DNA from: Gracilibacillus suaedae
Lineage (GTDB): Bacteria; Bacillota; Bacilli; Bacillales; Amphibacillaceae
Assembly (NCBI RefSeq): GCF_017599345.1
Contig: NZ_JAGFVL010000035.1
Coordinates: 1-64,000 of the forward strand
Length of the DNA: 64,000 nt
Reading direction: 5' to 3'
Shown: piece by piece, positions 1 through 8,104 of the stretch
Numbering within the stretch: position 1 is the stretch's first letter
Layout of the letters: each line of letters begins with the position of its first letter
Position numbers and translations under genes: made by a program
Notes under the pieces: generated by a model
Databases searched by the model: none
Told to the model about the DNA's origin: nothing
Seen by the model: the letters and a program-made list of their open reading frames with translations, nothing else

Positions 1-187
1 GTAACGATTCGAAGTAAGCTTCCTCGGTGCAAGGGATCAAGGAAGATATTTCACCGTAGTTCCCTGGCTGAGGCCGTGCCCATGGAAAGCGCAGTGTTCT
101 GCCGGAGCGAATGACAACACTTCTCAAAAAACAGGATGGAACAACGCAAATCCATGTCCAGTTACTGCGCAGTTTATGGATTTTGTG
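1..187 (+). repeat. Structured intergenic repeat, copy A (left part cut by window edge)
   Basis: Right-hand part of the repeat family described in the findings. It holds the conserved block GGCCGTGCCCATGGAAAGCG at 73-92 and the right outer-stem arm GTGTTCTGCC at 94-103. A tail (about 105-187) continues nearly identically to the tails at 4580-4650 and 20947-21033. The inner hairpin here pairs AAGGGA with TCCCT, as in the 20545 copy. The left outer-stem arm is outside the window. Confidence 0.85.
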
Positions 188-201
188 CTTTCTTTTCATA
201 C

Positions 202-255
202 AAAAAGTATACACTCACTCGTTTCCTTTGAATCGAAACGGGGTGTATACTTTTC
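202..255 (-). terminator. Terminator downstream of rbgA
   Basis: Inverted repeat AAAAGTATACAC / GTGTATACTTTT with an inner CGTTTC/GAAACG stem. On the minus strand it is followed by a T-run. It lies 34 bp after the rbgA stop codon. Confidence 0.75.
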
Positions 256-288
256 TGACGGCTGTGTACGTCTGGCATATGCCTGTCG

Positions 289-1134
289 CTACTCCGGCTG
301 TTCAAGTGTTATGCTTCCTAATCTTCCGGATCGCAAGTCTTGGAGGATGATGTCTGCTGTTTTCTCAAAATTCACTCTGCCACCTGCCTCCAGACAACCT
401 CTCCCTCTACCGATGTGTTCAAATATTTCGTTCATATCTTCATTATCCTCTGTTATTTGATAACGTTCCTTTAACACAGAAGGATAATTGGATTGTAAAT
501 ACTGAATCACAAACGCTGCAATATCTTCTATTGGCAACAACTGATCCTTAATTGTACCTATAGCTGCCAGTCGATAACCAACAACTTGCTCCTCAAATTT
601 TGGCCAAAGTATTCCAGGCGTGTCTAATAACTCAAAATCCTTTTTTACTTTGATCCACTGTTGGCTTTTGGTCACACCTGGTTTATCTCCCGTCTTGGCT
701 ATCTTCTTATGAACTAATCGATTGATCAATGTGGATTTGCCTACATTCGGTATGCCAATAATCATTGCACGAGCAGGTCTTGGACGAACCCCTTTTTTCT
801 TTAACCGATCCATTTTCTCTTTAGCCATATCCTTTGCTGTCTGAATAACATGTTGGATATCTTTCCGTTCATTTACATTCACCGCAATGGCAACCATGCC
901 TTCTGCTGAAAAATGGTTAAGCCAAACTTTTGTCAACCCTGGATCTGCCAAGTCATCCTTCATTAACACTACCATTTTTGGTTTTTGATTTAAAATTTGC
1001 TGTAAAAGGGGGTTTTGAGAAGATGCAGGCGCCCTGGCATCTACTAATTCAATCACAAAATCAACCAATTTTAATTTTTCTTGTACTTCTCTTTTTGCTT
1101 TGGCCATATGTCCAGGAAACCATTGAATTGTCAT
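289..1134 (-). CDS. rbgA: Ribosome biogenesis GTPase A
   Basis: Circularly permuted GTPase needed for late assembly of the 50S subunit in Bacillus (YlqF/RbgA). The permuted order is visible: the G4 region at about 57-61, then G1 GIPNVGKS (127-134), then G3 DTPG (171-174), and the C-terminal RNA-binding region. The length of 281 aa is usual for the family. Odd point: the G4 NKxD motif reads M-K-D-D, with Met58 (codon ATG at 961-963 on the complement) where the family has Asn, the guanine-specificity residue. It lies 24 bp after lepB. The B. subtilis neighbour rnhB is not present downstream; repeat copy A is there instead. Confidence 0.95.
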   Translation of the reverse strand: MTIQWFPGHMAKAKREVQEKLKLVDFVIELVDARAPASSQNPLLQQILNQKPKMVVLMKDDLADPGLTKVWLNHFSAEGMVAIAVNVNERKDIQHVIQTAKDMAKEKMDRLKKKGVRPRPARAMIIGIPNVGKSTLINRLVHKKIAKTGDKPGVTKSQQWIKVKKDFELLDTPGILWPKFEEQVVGYRLAAIGTIKDQLLPIEDIAAFVIQYLQSNYPSVLKERYQITEDNEDMNEIFEHIGRGRGCLEAGGRVNFEKTADIILQDLRSGRLGSITLEQPE

Positions 1135-1158
1135 GTGTTCACCTCAATTTCTGCTATG

Positions 1159-1710
1159 TTAATCTACGAAGCCGATCTTATCTACAGGCCAATACGTTAC
1201 ACCAGCAATTCCTACTACTTGATCCATCGGGATGAATCCCAAATGTCTACTATCTGTTGAATTTGGTCTATTATCTCCTAAAACAAACACATGTCCTTCC
1301 GGAACTTCTTCAGCATCACCCGGAATATCCCGCAAAGAAAAATTAGTTGTATAATTCGATTGGTCTTTGTTTATTTCCTCATCAATAAACGGTTCTTCCA
1401 CTCGTTGTCCATTAATATATAACTGGTCATCTTTATAGACAATGGAATCACCTGGTAAACCAATCACCCTTTTTATGTAATCCTTCTTCGCCGTAGCATG
1501 AAAAACAACAACATCAAAACGATCTGGCTCACCAAACATTAAACCTATCTTATTTACGATAATTCGATCTTTATTCTCTAGTGTTGGTAACATGGATGGA
1601 CCATCAACTACAATCGGTACTGCAATAAACATGCGAAATAATATTACGATCAATCCTGTAATAATAATGGTTTTGATCCATTCAACCCAGTCAACATTTT
1701 TTTTAGCCAT
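1159..1710 (-). CDS. lepB: Type I signal peptidase
   Basis: Membrane serine/lysine protease that removes signal peptides from secreted precursors. One N-terminal membrane segment (about residues 12-31) precedes the catalytic serine in GPSM (Ser39). The general-base lysine is in YIKRVIGLPGDS (Lys80), and the C-terminal box GDNRPNSTDSR is present. The chosen start MAKKN gives 183 aa and has GAAAGG about 8 nt upstream. An in-frame ATG 24 nt earlier is possible but less well spaced. It lies between rplS and rbgA, an arrangement known in several Bacillaceae. A terminator separates it from rplS. Confidence 0.93.
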   Translation of the reverse strand: MAKKNVDWVEWIKTIIITGLIVILFRMFIAVPIVVDGPSMLPTLENKDRIIVNKIGLMFGEPDRFDVVVFHATAKKDYIKRVIGLPGDSIVYKDDQLYINGQRVEEPFIDEEINKDQSNYTTNFSLRDIPGDAEEVPEGHVFVLGDNRPNSTDSRHLGFIPMDQVVGIAGVTYWPVDKIGFVD

Positions 1711-1764
1711 GAAAGATCCCTTTCCTTCATACACTCCAAGTGCTTCTAGATTATTATATAGAAG

Positions 1765-1796
1765 AAAAAGGAGCCTGACAATGCAAGCTCCTTTTT
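1765..1796 (-). terminator. Terminator between rplS and lepB
   Basis: Stem AAAAAGGAGC / GCTCCTTTTT with a 12-nt loop, followed by a T-run. It starts 13 bp after the rplS stop on the minus strand. Confidence 0.85.
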
Positions 1797-1808
1797 ACAC
1801 GATACTCA

Positions 1809-2153
1809 TTAGCGAATTTCTTTAATACGCGCAGCTTTACCACGTAGGTTACGTAGATAATAAAGCTTAGCACGACGAACTTTACCACGACGAGTTACTT
1901 CAATTTTATCAATTCGTGGTGAATGCACAGGGAATGTACGTTCAACCCCTACACCGTAAGAAATTTTACGAACTGTAAATGTTTCACTAATACCACCGTT
2001 TTGGCGTTTAATGACAACACCTTCGAATACCTGAATACGTTCACGGTTACCCTCAACAACTTTCACGTGAACTTTCACTGTATCACCAGCACGGAACTCA
2101 GGTAAGTCAGTTTTTAATTGATCTTTTGTAATTTCTTCGATTAAATTTTGCAT
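1809..2153 (-). CDS. rplS: 50S ribosomal protein L19
   Basis: L19 lies at the subunit interface of the ribosome. The protein is 114 aa from [12 protein letters not shown] and carries the typical [16 protein letters not shown] and [13 protein letters not shown] segments. The basic C-terminus includes [25 protein letters not shown]. The start was chosen because GGAAGGAGTG lies about 8 nt upstream, which drops 8 residues of the longer frame. The gene has its own promoter and a structured leader between trmD and itself, and a terminator follows it. Confidence 0.97.
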   Translation of the reverse strand: MQNLIEEITKDQLKTDLPEFRAGDTVKVHVKVVEGNRERIQVFEGVVIKRQNGGISETFTVRKISYGVGVERTFPVHSPRIDKIEVTRRGKVRRAKLYYLRNLRGKAARIKEIR

Positions 2154-2246
2154 TCTGTTACACTCCTTCCAAACCAATGCTCTTAACGAATTAGACGGCA
2201 GCGGAACATCGTTTATTCACCTTAAGCGTTCACTTAAGCACAACTA
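2154..2246 (-). promoter_or_regulatory. Likely L19 leader RNA of rplS
   Basis: Untranslated leader between the promoter and the rplS ribosome binding site. It contains a CTTAAG/CTTAAG hairpin and the block ATGTTCCGCTGCCG. This resembles the L19 autoregulatory leader I recall from Firmicutes. A covariance search for the L19 leader would settle it. Confidence 0.5.
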
Positions 2247-2248
2247 TC

Positions 2249-2277
2249 AATATAGCATATCAATCCAGGGAATTCAA
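2249..2277 (-). promoter_or_regulatory. Sigma-A promoter of rplS
   Basis: -35 TTGAAT (complement of 2272-2277), 17-bp spacer, -10 TATATT (complement of 2249-2254). The -35 overlaps the trmD stop codon, so rplS can be transcribed apart from the upstream operon. Confidence 0.7.
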
Positions 2278-3017
2278 CTATTTTCTTGTGAAGTTTCCCA
2301 TTCTTTTATCCACTTTTCTTCTTTTTCAGTTAATTGCAGATTTTGCAATAAATCTTGTCTTCTAACATAAGTCCTTTTTAACGCTTCTTTTCTGCGCCAT
2401 TCTTCAATATGGGAATGATTTCCTGATAACAATACATCAGGTACTTTTAAACCACGGAAATCAGCGGGTCTTGTATAATGAGGGTGCTCTAATAACCCCG
2501 TAGAAAACGAATCCTGAACTGCTGAATCTTCGTTACCTAATACGTCTGGTAACAAACGGACAACACTGTCAATTACGACCATTGCTCCTAATTCTCCACC
2601 TGTAAGCACATAGTCTCCAATCGAGATCTCATCGGTTACGAGCTCTGTTCTAATTCGCTCATCATAGCCTTCATAATGTCCACATATAAAGATTAAATGC
2701 TCTTCTTTTGCAAGTTCTTCTGCTTTTTTTTGTGAGTATGTTTCTCCTTGAGGACACATTAAAATAATACGGGGTTTCTCAGACGTTTTTTTTTCGATCG
2801 CCTCTACCGCATCAAAAATTGGTTGAGGCTTTAATACCATCCCAGCACCTCCACCATAAGGGTAATCATCTACTTTATTGTGTTTATTATCCGTATAATC
2901 ACGGAAATTCACATAGTTATACTGAAAAGCTCCTGACTCCTGTGCCTTTTTTAAAATGGAAGATTGAAAAACACCATTAAACATTTCTGGAAACAATGAG
3001 AGTATATCTATTTTCAT
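2274..3017 (-). CDS. trmD: tRNA (guanine-N1-)-methyltransferase TrmD
   Basis: Methylates G37 of tRNAs with a G36-G37 sequence, which prevents +1 frameshifting. The SPOUT trefoil-knot region is clear: [14 protein letters not shown] followed by [14 protein letters not shown]. The 247-aa length is typical. It overlaps the last base of rimM, so the two are translationally coupled in the ylqD-rimM-trmD operon. Confidence 0.97.
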   Translation of the reverse strand: MKIDILSLFPEMFNGVFQSSILKKAQESGAFQYNYVNFRDYTDNKHNKVDDYPYGGGAGMVLKPQPIFDAVEAIEKKTSEKPRIILMCPQGETYSQKKAEELAKEEHLIFICGHYEGYDERIRTELVTDEISIGDYVLTGGELGAMVVIDSVVRLLPDVLGNEDSAVQDSFSTGLLEHPHYTRPADFRGLKVPDVLLSGNHSHIEEWRRKEALKRTYVRRQDLLQNLQLTEKEEKWIKEWETSQENS

Positions 3018-3526
3018 CAGTCTAATAATCCTTCCATTGGTTCAATTTTAATAAGTTGCTGGTTCGTATCAACTTCTTTCACTACTTGTTCAATATAAGG
3101 GATTAAATATTCCTTTCCCTTCTGCTTAACAACCCATACATCATTTGCACCAGGTGAAAGAATTTCTGTAACCTTACCTATAAGTTCACCATCGGTTGTT
3201 TCGACTTCGCAGCCTATAATTTCATGATAATAAAACTCGTTCTCTTCTAACTCTGAAACTTCGCTTGTTTTAATAACTAACAATGATTCTTTAAAATGTT
3301 CTATATCATTGATATTGTTAAATCCTTCAAAATGTAATAGATCAAAATTTTTGTGTACACGATGACCATCAATAGTAACTGGTTTTAATTCTTGGTTATC
3401 CTTTTCTTTAATCCATAAGGTAGAACCAATTTCGAAACGTTCGTCGAAATCGGTAATACGAACTACTTTTACTTCTCCTTTTATACCATGCGTATTGACA
3501 ATTTTCCCTACTTTTAAATGATCCAT
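3017..3526 (-). CDS. rimM: 16S rRNA processing protein RimM
   Basis: 30S maturation factor that binds S19. It has the N-terminal RimM domain ([16 protein letters not shown], residues 6-21) and a C-terminal PRC-barrel ([17 protein letters not shown] and [15 protein letters not shown]). The length of 169 aa is usual. It lies 18 bp downstream of ylqD and overlaps trmD by one base. Confidence 0.95.
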   Translation of the reverse strand: MDHLKVGKIVNTHGIKGEVKVVRITDFDERFEIGSTLWIKEKDNQELKPVTIDGHRVHKNFDLLHFEGFNNINDIEHFKESLLVIKTSEVSELEENEFYYHEIIGCEVETTDGELIGKVTEILSPGANDVWVVKQKGKEYLIPYIEQVVKEVDTNQQLIKIEPMEGLLD

Positions 3527-3544
3527 CTTAGCTCATACCACCTG

Positions 3545-3931
3545 TTATGTAATTTTCGTAATCATGCCATCTTTTATAATAATGGATTTTTGTTCTGTTA
3601 AGTCATCCCAGTTCATACCTTCTTCAAGATCGATAACTGCTTCGACTTCTCCATCATTAATTTCACTCCCAATTGGTAATATTTCCAACTGTTCGAGTTT
3701 GTATTTATACCAATTAATATGGTCCTTGCGATTAGATAACTCTTTCTTGAATTTGGCTGCGATATCTGCTTTTTTGTTAGCAGAGCGTTGTTCCAATTTT
3801 TTCTGCTCAAATTTTAATTGTTCACATTCCTGCTCAAGTTTAAAAATTTTGAATTGATATCCTTCTTTCAATTGTTCTTTACTTTGGTCTGTTACTATTT
3901 TTTTGACGGCTACTTTTTTAATAATTTTCAT
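3545..3931 (-). CDS. ylqD: YlqD family protein
   Basis: Small conserved Firmicute protein of unknown function, always near rimM/trmD. The start MKIIKKVAVKK gives 128 aa, the length of B. subtilis YlqD, with GAGAGAGG about 8 nt upstream. The longer frame would add 30 residues that do not look family-like. The centre (about residues 28-75) is charged and predicted coiled coil. In B. subtilis it follows khpA (ylqC) directly. Here about 790 bp with a repeat pair lies between them, so it needs its own promoter. Confidence 0.85.
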   Translation of the reverse strand: MKIIKKVAVKKIVTDQSKEQLKEGYQFKIFKLEQECEQLKFEQKKLEQRSANKKADIAAKFKKELSNRKDHINWYKYKLEQLEILPIGSEINDGEVEAVIDLEEGMNWDDLTEQKSIIIKDGMITKIT

Positions 3932-4012
3932 TGCTTCAGCCTCTCTCTCATCCCTATTAAAGAGCATAGAAACACCTAACAAAAGAATAGCACGCCACCA
4001 AACCAAAGCGCA

Positions 4013-4040
4013 AGTATACACTAGAAAACCCGCACACTAA
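4013..4040 (-). promoter_or_regulatory. Possible promoter for ylqD-rimM-trmD
   Basis: -35 TTAGTG (complement of 4035-4040), 16-bp spacer, -10 TATACT (complement of 4013-4018), about 80 bp upstream of ylqD. It was sought because a repeat pair and a terminator separate ylqD from khpA. The -35 is weak. Confidence 0.35.
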
Positions 4041-4158
4041 TCTCCCCTCACCTGATTCGTAATAGATATATACTGCGAAGTAATGAAAATACTGTTTGTT
4101 CGAAACTAAATGCACAGTCAACTACGAAGTAATTTTGACATATATCGTGATCATAACC

Positions 4159-4288
4159 GCCACTCCGGCTGCCCACTTCCCTTTCCGTGGGGTTTGCCCT
4201 TCAGCTAACTTTTTCGAGCAAAAACCGCTCAAAAAAGTGGATCTTCAGGTCAAACAATTCCCACAGGAGTGGAAGTGGGCGGCTTTCG
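4159..4288 (-). repeat. Structured repeat core, copy B (reversed)
   Basis: Read on the minus strand, the outer stem pairs GCCCACTTCC with GGAAGTGGGC. A CTCCTGTGGGA block follows, then GATCCACTTTTTTGAGCG pairing with CGCTCAAAAAAG-like bases across the inner hairpin, then AGTTAGCTGAAGG and CCACGGAAAG. It is closely similar to the forward core at 59401-59531. Confidence 0.85.
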
Positions 4289-4458
4289 TTAAGATATGCT
4301 CCACAACACTAACCCGAAATCAACCAATCGATTTCTCCACCATATGTAGCATAGGTTCGACTATGCTCAAGGGGAGTACAGTCGATTAGCACTGTAATAA
4401 AACAGAAAAGTTTAGTTCCATGAGTTCATTTCTTTCTATAATCAGAATAACAAAAATA

Positions 4459-4586
4459 GCGGAGGCAGAATACGGAGACTCCTATGGGAACTCACGCGAG
4501 CCGAAGACCCCGCAGGAAAGCGATTTTTGCTTTCCGAGGAGGCTAAGGCCGTGCCCATGGAAAGCGCAGTATTCTGCCGGAGCGAA
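4459..4586 (+). repeat. Structured repeat core, copy B2 (forward)
   Basis: Outer stem GGCAGAATAC (4464-4473) / GTATTCTGCC (4569-4578). The inner hairpin is GGAAAGC / GCTTTCC, followed by GAGGAGGCTAAGGCCGTGCC. The tail after 4580 is nearly identical to those at 105 and 20947. Confidence 0.85.
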
Positions 4587-4686
4587 TGACAACACTTCTC
4601 AAAAAACAGGATAGAACAACGCAAATCCATGTCAAGTTACTGCGTAGTATATGTTTATGGCGCTCTATTTATTTAACCGTTCTGCT

Positions 4687-4719
4687 AAAAAAAGAGGGGG
4701 CTATTAGCCTCCCTCTTTT
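4687..4719 (-). terminator. Terminator after khpA
   Basis: Hairpin AAAAAGAGGGGGCT / AGCCTCCCTCTTTT with a T-run on the minus strand, directly at the khpA stop codon. Confidence 0.85.
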
Positions 4720-4946
4720 CACATAATATCTAAATAGATTTTTTTATTAGATTTCATTCCAGCTGCATAAACAACTGTTCGTATTGATTTGGCAATGCGA
4801 CCATTTTTGCCGATCACTTTCCCTACATCATTTTCATGAACTTGCAGGTGATACACAACTTTGTTTTCCTCTTCTTTTTCGGTAACAACGATGTGCTCAG
4901 GATGATCGACTAATGGCTCTACAATGGTTGCAATCAAAGATTTCAT
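4719..4946 (-). CDS. khpA: KH-domain RNA-binding protein KhpA (YlqC)
   Basis: Single type II KH domain filling the 75 residues. The GxxG loop is seen in GKVIGKNGRIAKSIRTVV. In other Firmicutes KhpA pairs with KhpB/Jag in RNA binding and affects cell elongation; that role here is inference. It lies 17 bp after rpsP and is followed at once by a terminator, so this operon ends here instead of continuing into ylqD. Confidence 0.93.
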   Translation of the reverse strand: MKSLIATIVEPLVDHPEHIVVTEKEEENKVVYHLQVHENDVGKVIGKNGRIAKSIRTVVYAAGMKSNKKIYLDIM

Positions 4947-4963
4947 CGAATCACATCACTTTA

Positions 4964-5233
4964 TTATTGATTTTTTGATTCGTGGAATTTCTTCATGATG
5001 CCTTCATTTGAGAATAAGTTACGTACCGTATCACTTGGTTTTGCACCTTTAGTCATCCAATCAAGTGCTTTATCTTCATCTAATTTCACTTCAACCGGGT
5101 TAACTACCGGGTTATATGTTCCAATTTGCTCGATAATACGTCCATCACGTGGAGAACGAGAATCAGCAACTACGATACGATAGAATGGATTTCTTTTAGA
5201 TCCCATACGCTTTAAGCGAATTTTTACTGCCAT
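4964..5233 (-). CDS. rpsP: 30S ribosomal protein S16
   Basis: S16, a 30S assembly protein. From [20 protein letters not shown] it is 89 aa, the usual length, with the conserved [21 protein letters not shown]. The start was chosen for GGAGGTG 7 nt upstream; the frame can be read 30 nt earlier. It lies between ffh and khpA, as in B. subtilis. Confidence 0.97.
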   Translation of the reverse strand: MAVKIRLKRMGSKRNPFYRIVVADSRSPRDGRIIEQIGTYNPVVNPVEVKLDEDKALDWMTKGAKPSDTVRNLFSNEGIMKKFHESKNQ

Positions 5234-5311
5234 GTTTAACACCTCCAAATAAATATCTAACACAAGATAGAATTGTATCAGATTTATTTCAGTCTGTAAA
5301 GGGTTTTTACC

Positions 5312-6673
5312 TTACATGAATGGAAAATTAAATCCTTTCGGTTTTTTTCCTTTTTTCCCTTTCTTTCCTTGCTGTGAATTTGTCATTTGCTTCATCATTT
5401 TCTTCATTTCTTCAAACTGTTTCAACAAACGGTTTACCTCTGAAACAGAACGACCTGCTCCTCGCGCTATACGCTTACGGCGACTTGCATTAATTACACT
5501 TGGATCCTGCCGTTCTTTTGCAGTCATCGATTGGATGATTGCTTCCACATGAGCAATTTGCTTTTCATCAAAATCAACATTTTTAAGGCCTTTCATTTTA
5601 TTAGCACCAGGTATCATGTCTATTAATTCATCCAGTGGTCCCATGTTTTTCACTTGACCCATTTGTTCTAGAAAATCATCTAGTGTGAACGAAGCAGAAC
5701 GCATTTTTTCTTCTAATTCTTTTGCTCTTTTTTCATCAACATTTTCTTGAGCTTTCTCAATTAGTGAGAGAACATCCCCCATTCCTAAAATCCGAGATGC
5801 CATTCGTTCTGGGTGGAACACTTCCAGTTCATCTAACTTTTCACCCATACCTGCAAATTTAATCGGCTTTTCTGTAACAGCTTTAATAGATAGTGCTGCA
5901 CCACCACGAGTATCTCCATCAAGCTTCGTTAAAACAACACCGGAAACATCTAATTGTTCGTTAAAGCTCTCTGCCACATTCACTGCATCTTGACCAGTCA
6001 TTGAGTCAACCACTAAAAAGACTTCATCCGGATTAACATTTTGTTTAATTTGAATCAATTCATCCATTAATTCATTGTCCACATGAAGACGACCAGCAGT
6101 ATCAATGATGACATAATCCAAATGTTCCTCTTTAGCACGTTCCATGGCTTTTTTGGCAATATCCACTGGGTTTGCATCAGTTCCCTCTGAGTAAACTGGC
6201 ATATTTAATTGTTTACCTAACGTTTCTAGTTGATCAATCGCTGCAGGACGGTAAACATCCGCTGCAACCAATAATGGCTTACGATTGTACTTTTTACGTA
6301 ATAAATTAGCTAATTTACCTGTTGTAGTTGTTTTACCGGCACCTTGTAAACCAACCATCATGATCACAGTAGGTGGCTTATCTGCCACTGCTATTTTACT
6401 TTCATCACCACCCATTAATTCTGTTAATTCTTCTTTTACCACTTTGATGACCTGTTGACCTGGTGTTAAACTTTCCATTACTTCCTGGCCAACTGCACGT
6501 TCTTTCACTTTTTTAATAAAATCTTTCACGACTTTAAAGTTTACGTCCGCTTCTAGTAAAGCTAAACGAACTTCTCTCGTCATTTCTTTGACATCTTGTT
6601 CGGTTACTTTACCTTTTCCCTTAATTTTCTGAATGGTATTCTGCAGGCGGTCGGCTAAACCTTCAAATGCCAT
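5312..6673 (-). CDS. ffh: Signal recognition particle protein Ffh
   Basis: SRP54 GTPase that binds signal sequences and SRP RNA and docks on FtsY at the membrane. Three parts are visible: an N-terminal helical bundle; the G domain with GLQGAGKTTTTGKLA (about 108-122), DTAGR and TKLDGD; and a methionine-rich M domain from about 300 (RRKRIARGAGRSVSEVNRLL, MMKQM). It is 453 aa with a basic GKKGKKGKK tail before FNFPFM. It follows ylxM by 12 bp. Confidence 0.97.
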   Translation of the reverse strand: MAFEGLADRLQNTIQKIKGKGKVTEQDVKEMTREVRLALLEADVNFKVVKDFIKKVKERAVGQEVMESLTPGQQVIKVVKEELTELMGGDESKIAVADKPPTVIMMVGLQGAGKTTTTGKLANLLRKKYNRKPLLVAADVYRPAAIDQLETLGKQLNMPVYSEGTDANPVDIAKKAMERAKEEHLDYVIIDTAGRLHVDNELMDELIQIKQNVNPDEVFLVVDSMTGQDAVNVAESFNEQLDVSGVVLTKLDGDTRGGAALSIKAVTEKPIKFAGMGEKLDELEVFHPERMASRILGMGDVLSLIEKAQENVDEKRAKELEEKMRSASFTLDDFLEQMGQVKNMGPLDELIDMIPGANKMKGLKNVDFDEKQIAHVEAIIQSMTAKERQDPSVINASRRKRIARGAGRSVSEVNRLLKQFEEMKKMMKQMTNSQQGKKGKKGKKPKGFNFPFM

Positions 6674-6685
6674 ACTATACGCCCC

Positions 6686-7012
6686 CTATTCGATTTCAAT
6701 AATCTGTTCTACTTTTTCTTTCCATACTTGGTCATTGTTCTCTTCTGCCAATGCAAGCAATTCCTGAAGCAGACTTTGTCGCTTTAAAAATTTCTGATAG
6801 AGACCAAGCTTTTGCTCATATTCCTCTAACATTTGTTCTGTTCTGCGAATGTTATCATAAATTGCTTGTCTTGATACATTAGATGTCTCAGAAATTTCCC
6901 CTAATGAGAAATCTTCTACATAATACATCTCCATATAATTTCGTTGCTTGTCAGTCAGCAATTGTTGATAAAAATCATAAAGAGCGTTAATCCTTGTCGT
7001 TTTTTCTAACAT
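6686..7012 (-). CDS. ylxM: Putative DNA-binding protein YlxM (SRP-associated)
   Basis: 108-aa UPF0122 family protein with a sigma-70 region 4-like helix-turn-helix ([23 protein letters not shown]-type segment, residues about 31-53). In B. subtilis and Streptococcus it lies with ffh/ftsY and has been linked to SRP. The start has AGGTG 8 nt upstream. Its place between ftsY and ffh supports the call. Confidence 0.92.
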   Translation of the reverse strand: MLEKTTRINALYDFYQQLLTDKQRNYMEMYYVEDFSLGEISETSNVSRQAIYDNIRRTEQMLEEYEQKLGLYQKFLKRQSLLQELLALAEENNDQVWKEKVEQIIEIE

Positions 7013-7090
7013 AATAAGGACACCTCGTTAAGTAAAATACCTTTACACTTCAGTCTAATCATCTTAAAGCAACACTGTCAAGTCTCGAGA

Positions 7091-8086
7091 CTATTCTTCT
7101 TCTAACAAATCTGCAAATAAGCCATACACAAATGCATGCGGATCAAAAGTTTGCAAGTCTGTTACTTTTTCCCCAAGTCCTACTAACTTTACTGGGGTTC
7201 CTAGCTCATTTCGGATTGCCAAAACGATACCACCCTTAGCTGTACCATCTAATTTTGTTAATACAATCCCGGAAACATCTGTTGCTTCTGAGAATGTCTT
7301 CGCTTGGCTTAAAGCATTTTGTCCTGTTGTTGCATCGAGTACAAGTAACACTTCATGAGGTGCATTTGGAACTTCACGCTCGATTACTCGTTTTACTTTT
7401 GCTAATTCATTCATTAAATTAACCTTATTCTGCAAACGACCTGCTGTATCACAAAGTAATACATCGGCATTACGGGATTTTGCTGCTTGAATACCATCGT
7501 AAATAACGGCTGCTGGGTCACTGCCTTCATTATGTTTAATAACATCAACACCAACACGTTTTCCCCATTCATTTAACTGTTCGATAGCACCAGCACGGAA
7601 CGTATCACCAGCAGTTAATAGTACTTCTTTTCCTTCTGATTTCAATTGATGCGCTAATTTACCAATCGTTGTTGTTTTTCCAACTCCATTAACTCCAACA
7701 AAAAGGATAACGGTTAAGTCATCTTGCTGCATATTTAATGAAGTATCTTCTGATTCGTCATCATCCCCCTGGTAAATTTCGACCAGTTTTTCGGAGATCA
7801 CTTGCTTTACTTCATTGGTATCTTTAATATTTTGTCTTTTCACTTCCATTTCAAGTTCTTCAATTAAATCCATCACGGTTGTCACACCGACATCAGCTGC
7901 GATCAACACTTCTTCGAGATCTTCGAAAAAGTCTTCATCCACTTTTCGATAGCGAGCAACTAAATCATTGATTTTTTCGGAGAAAGACTTCCTTGTTTTG
8001 CTCAAGCCATCTTTATACTTATCTGACACTTCTACTTGCTTATCTGTTGCTTGAAATTTATCCTTCAGCTTTTTCAGGAAACTCAT
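7091..8086 (-). CDS. ftsY: Signal recognition particle receptor FtsY
   Basis: SRP receptor GTPase at the membrane. It has an NG domain with GVNGVGKTTTIGKLA (about 131-145), DTAGRLQNK and TKLDGTAKGG. The short acidic/basic N-terminus replaces the long A domain of enterobacteria. The length of 331 aa matches Bacillus FtsY. GGAGG lies 8 nt before the start, 18 bp after smc. Confidence 0.96.
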   Translation of the reverse strand: MSFLKKLKDKFQATDKQVEVSDKYKDGLSKTRKSFSEKINDLVARYRKVDEDFFEDLEEVLIAADVGVTTVMDLIEELEMEVKRQNIKDTNEVKQVISEKLVEIYQGDDDESEDTSLNMQQDDLTVILFVGVNGVGKTTTIGKLAHQLKSEGKEVLLTAGDTFRAGAIEQLNEWGKRVGVDVIKHNEGSDPAAVIYDGIQAAKSRNADVLLCDTAGRLQNKVNLMNELAKVKRVIEREVPNAPHEVLLVLDATTGQNALSQAKTFSEATDVSGIVLTKLDGTAKGGIVLAIRNELGTPVKLVGLGEKVTDLQTFDPHAFVYGLFADLLEEE

Positions 8087-8104
8087 TTTTCTACCTCCTC
8101 ACAC

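Larger units (their letters stand above)
4065..4655. repeat. Composite repeat unit with terminal inverted repeats
   Basis: The left end ATATATACTGCGAAGTAA (about 4068-4085) is the inverted complement, with few mismatches, of the right end TTACTGCGTAGTATATG (about 4637-4653). Inside are two cores of the structured repeat in opposed orientation (4159-4288 reversed, 4459-4586 forward). No transposase gene is inside. The unit at 20481-21033 has the same ends and layout. It separates khpA from ylqD. Confidence 0.75.

Noticed and set aside
7080-7095. AGTCTCGAGACT palindrome at the ftsY end as a terminator
   Set aside because: It is only 12 bp with no loop and no T-run, and it lies inside the ftsY-ylxM junction of an operon.
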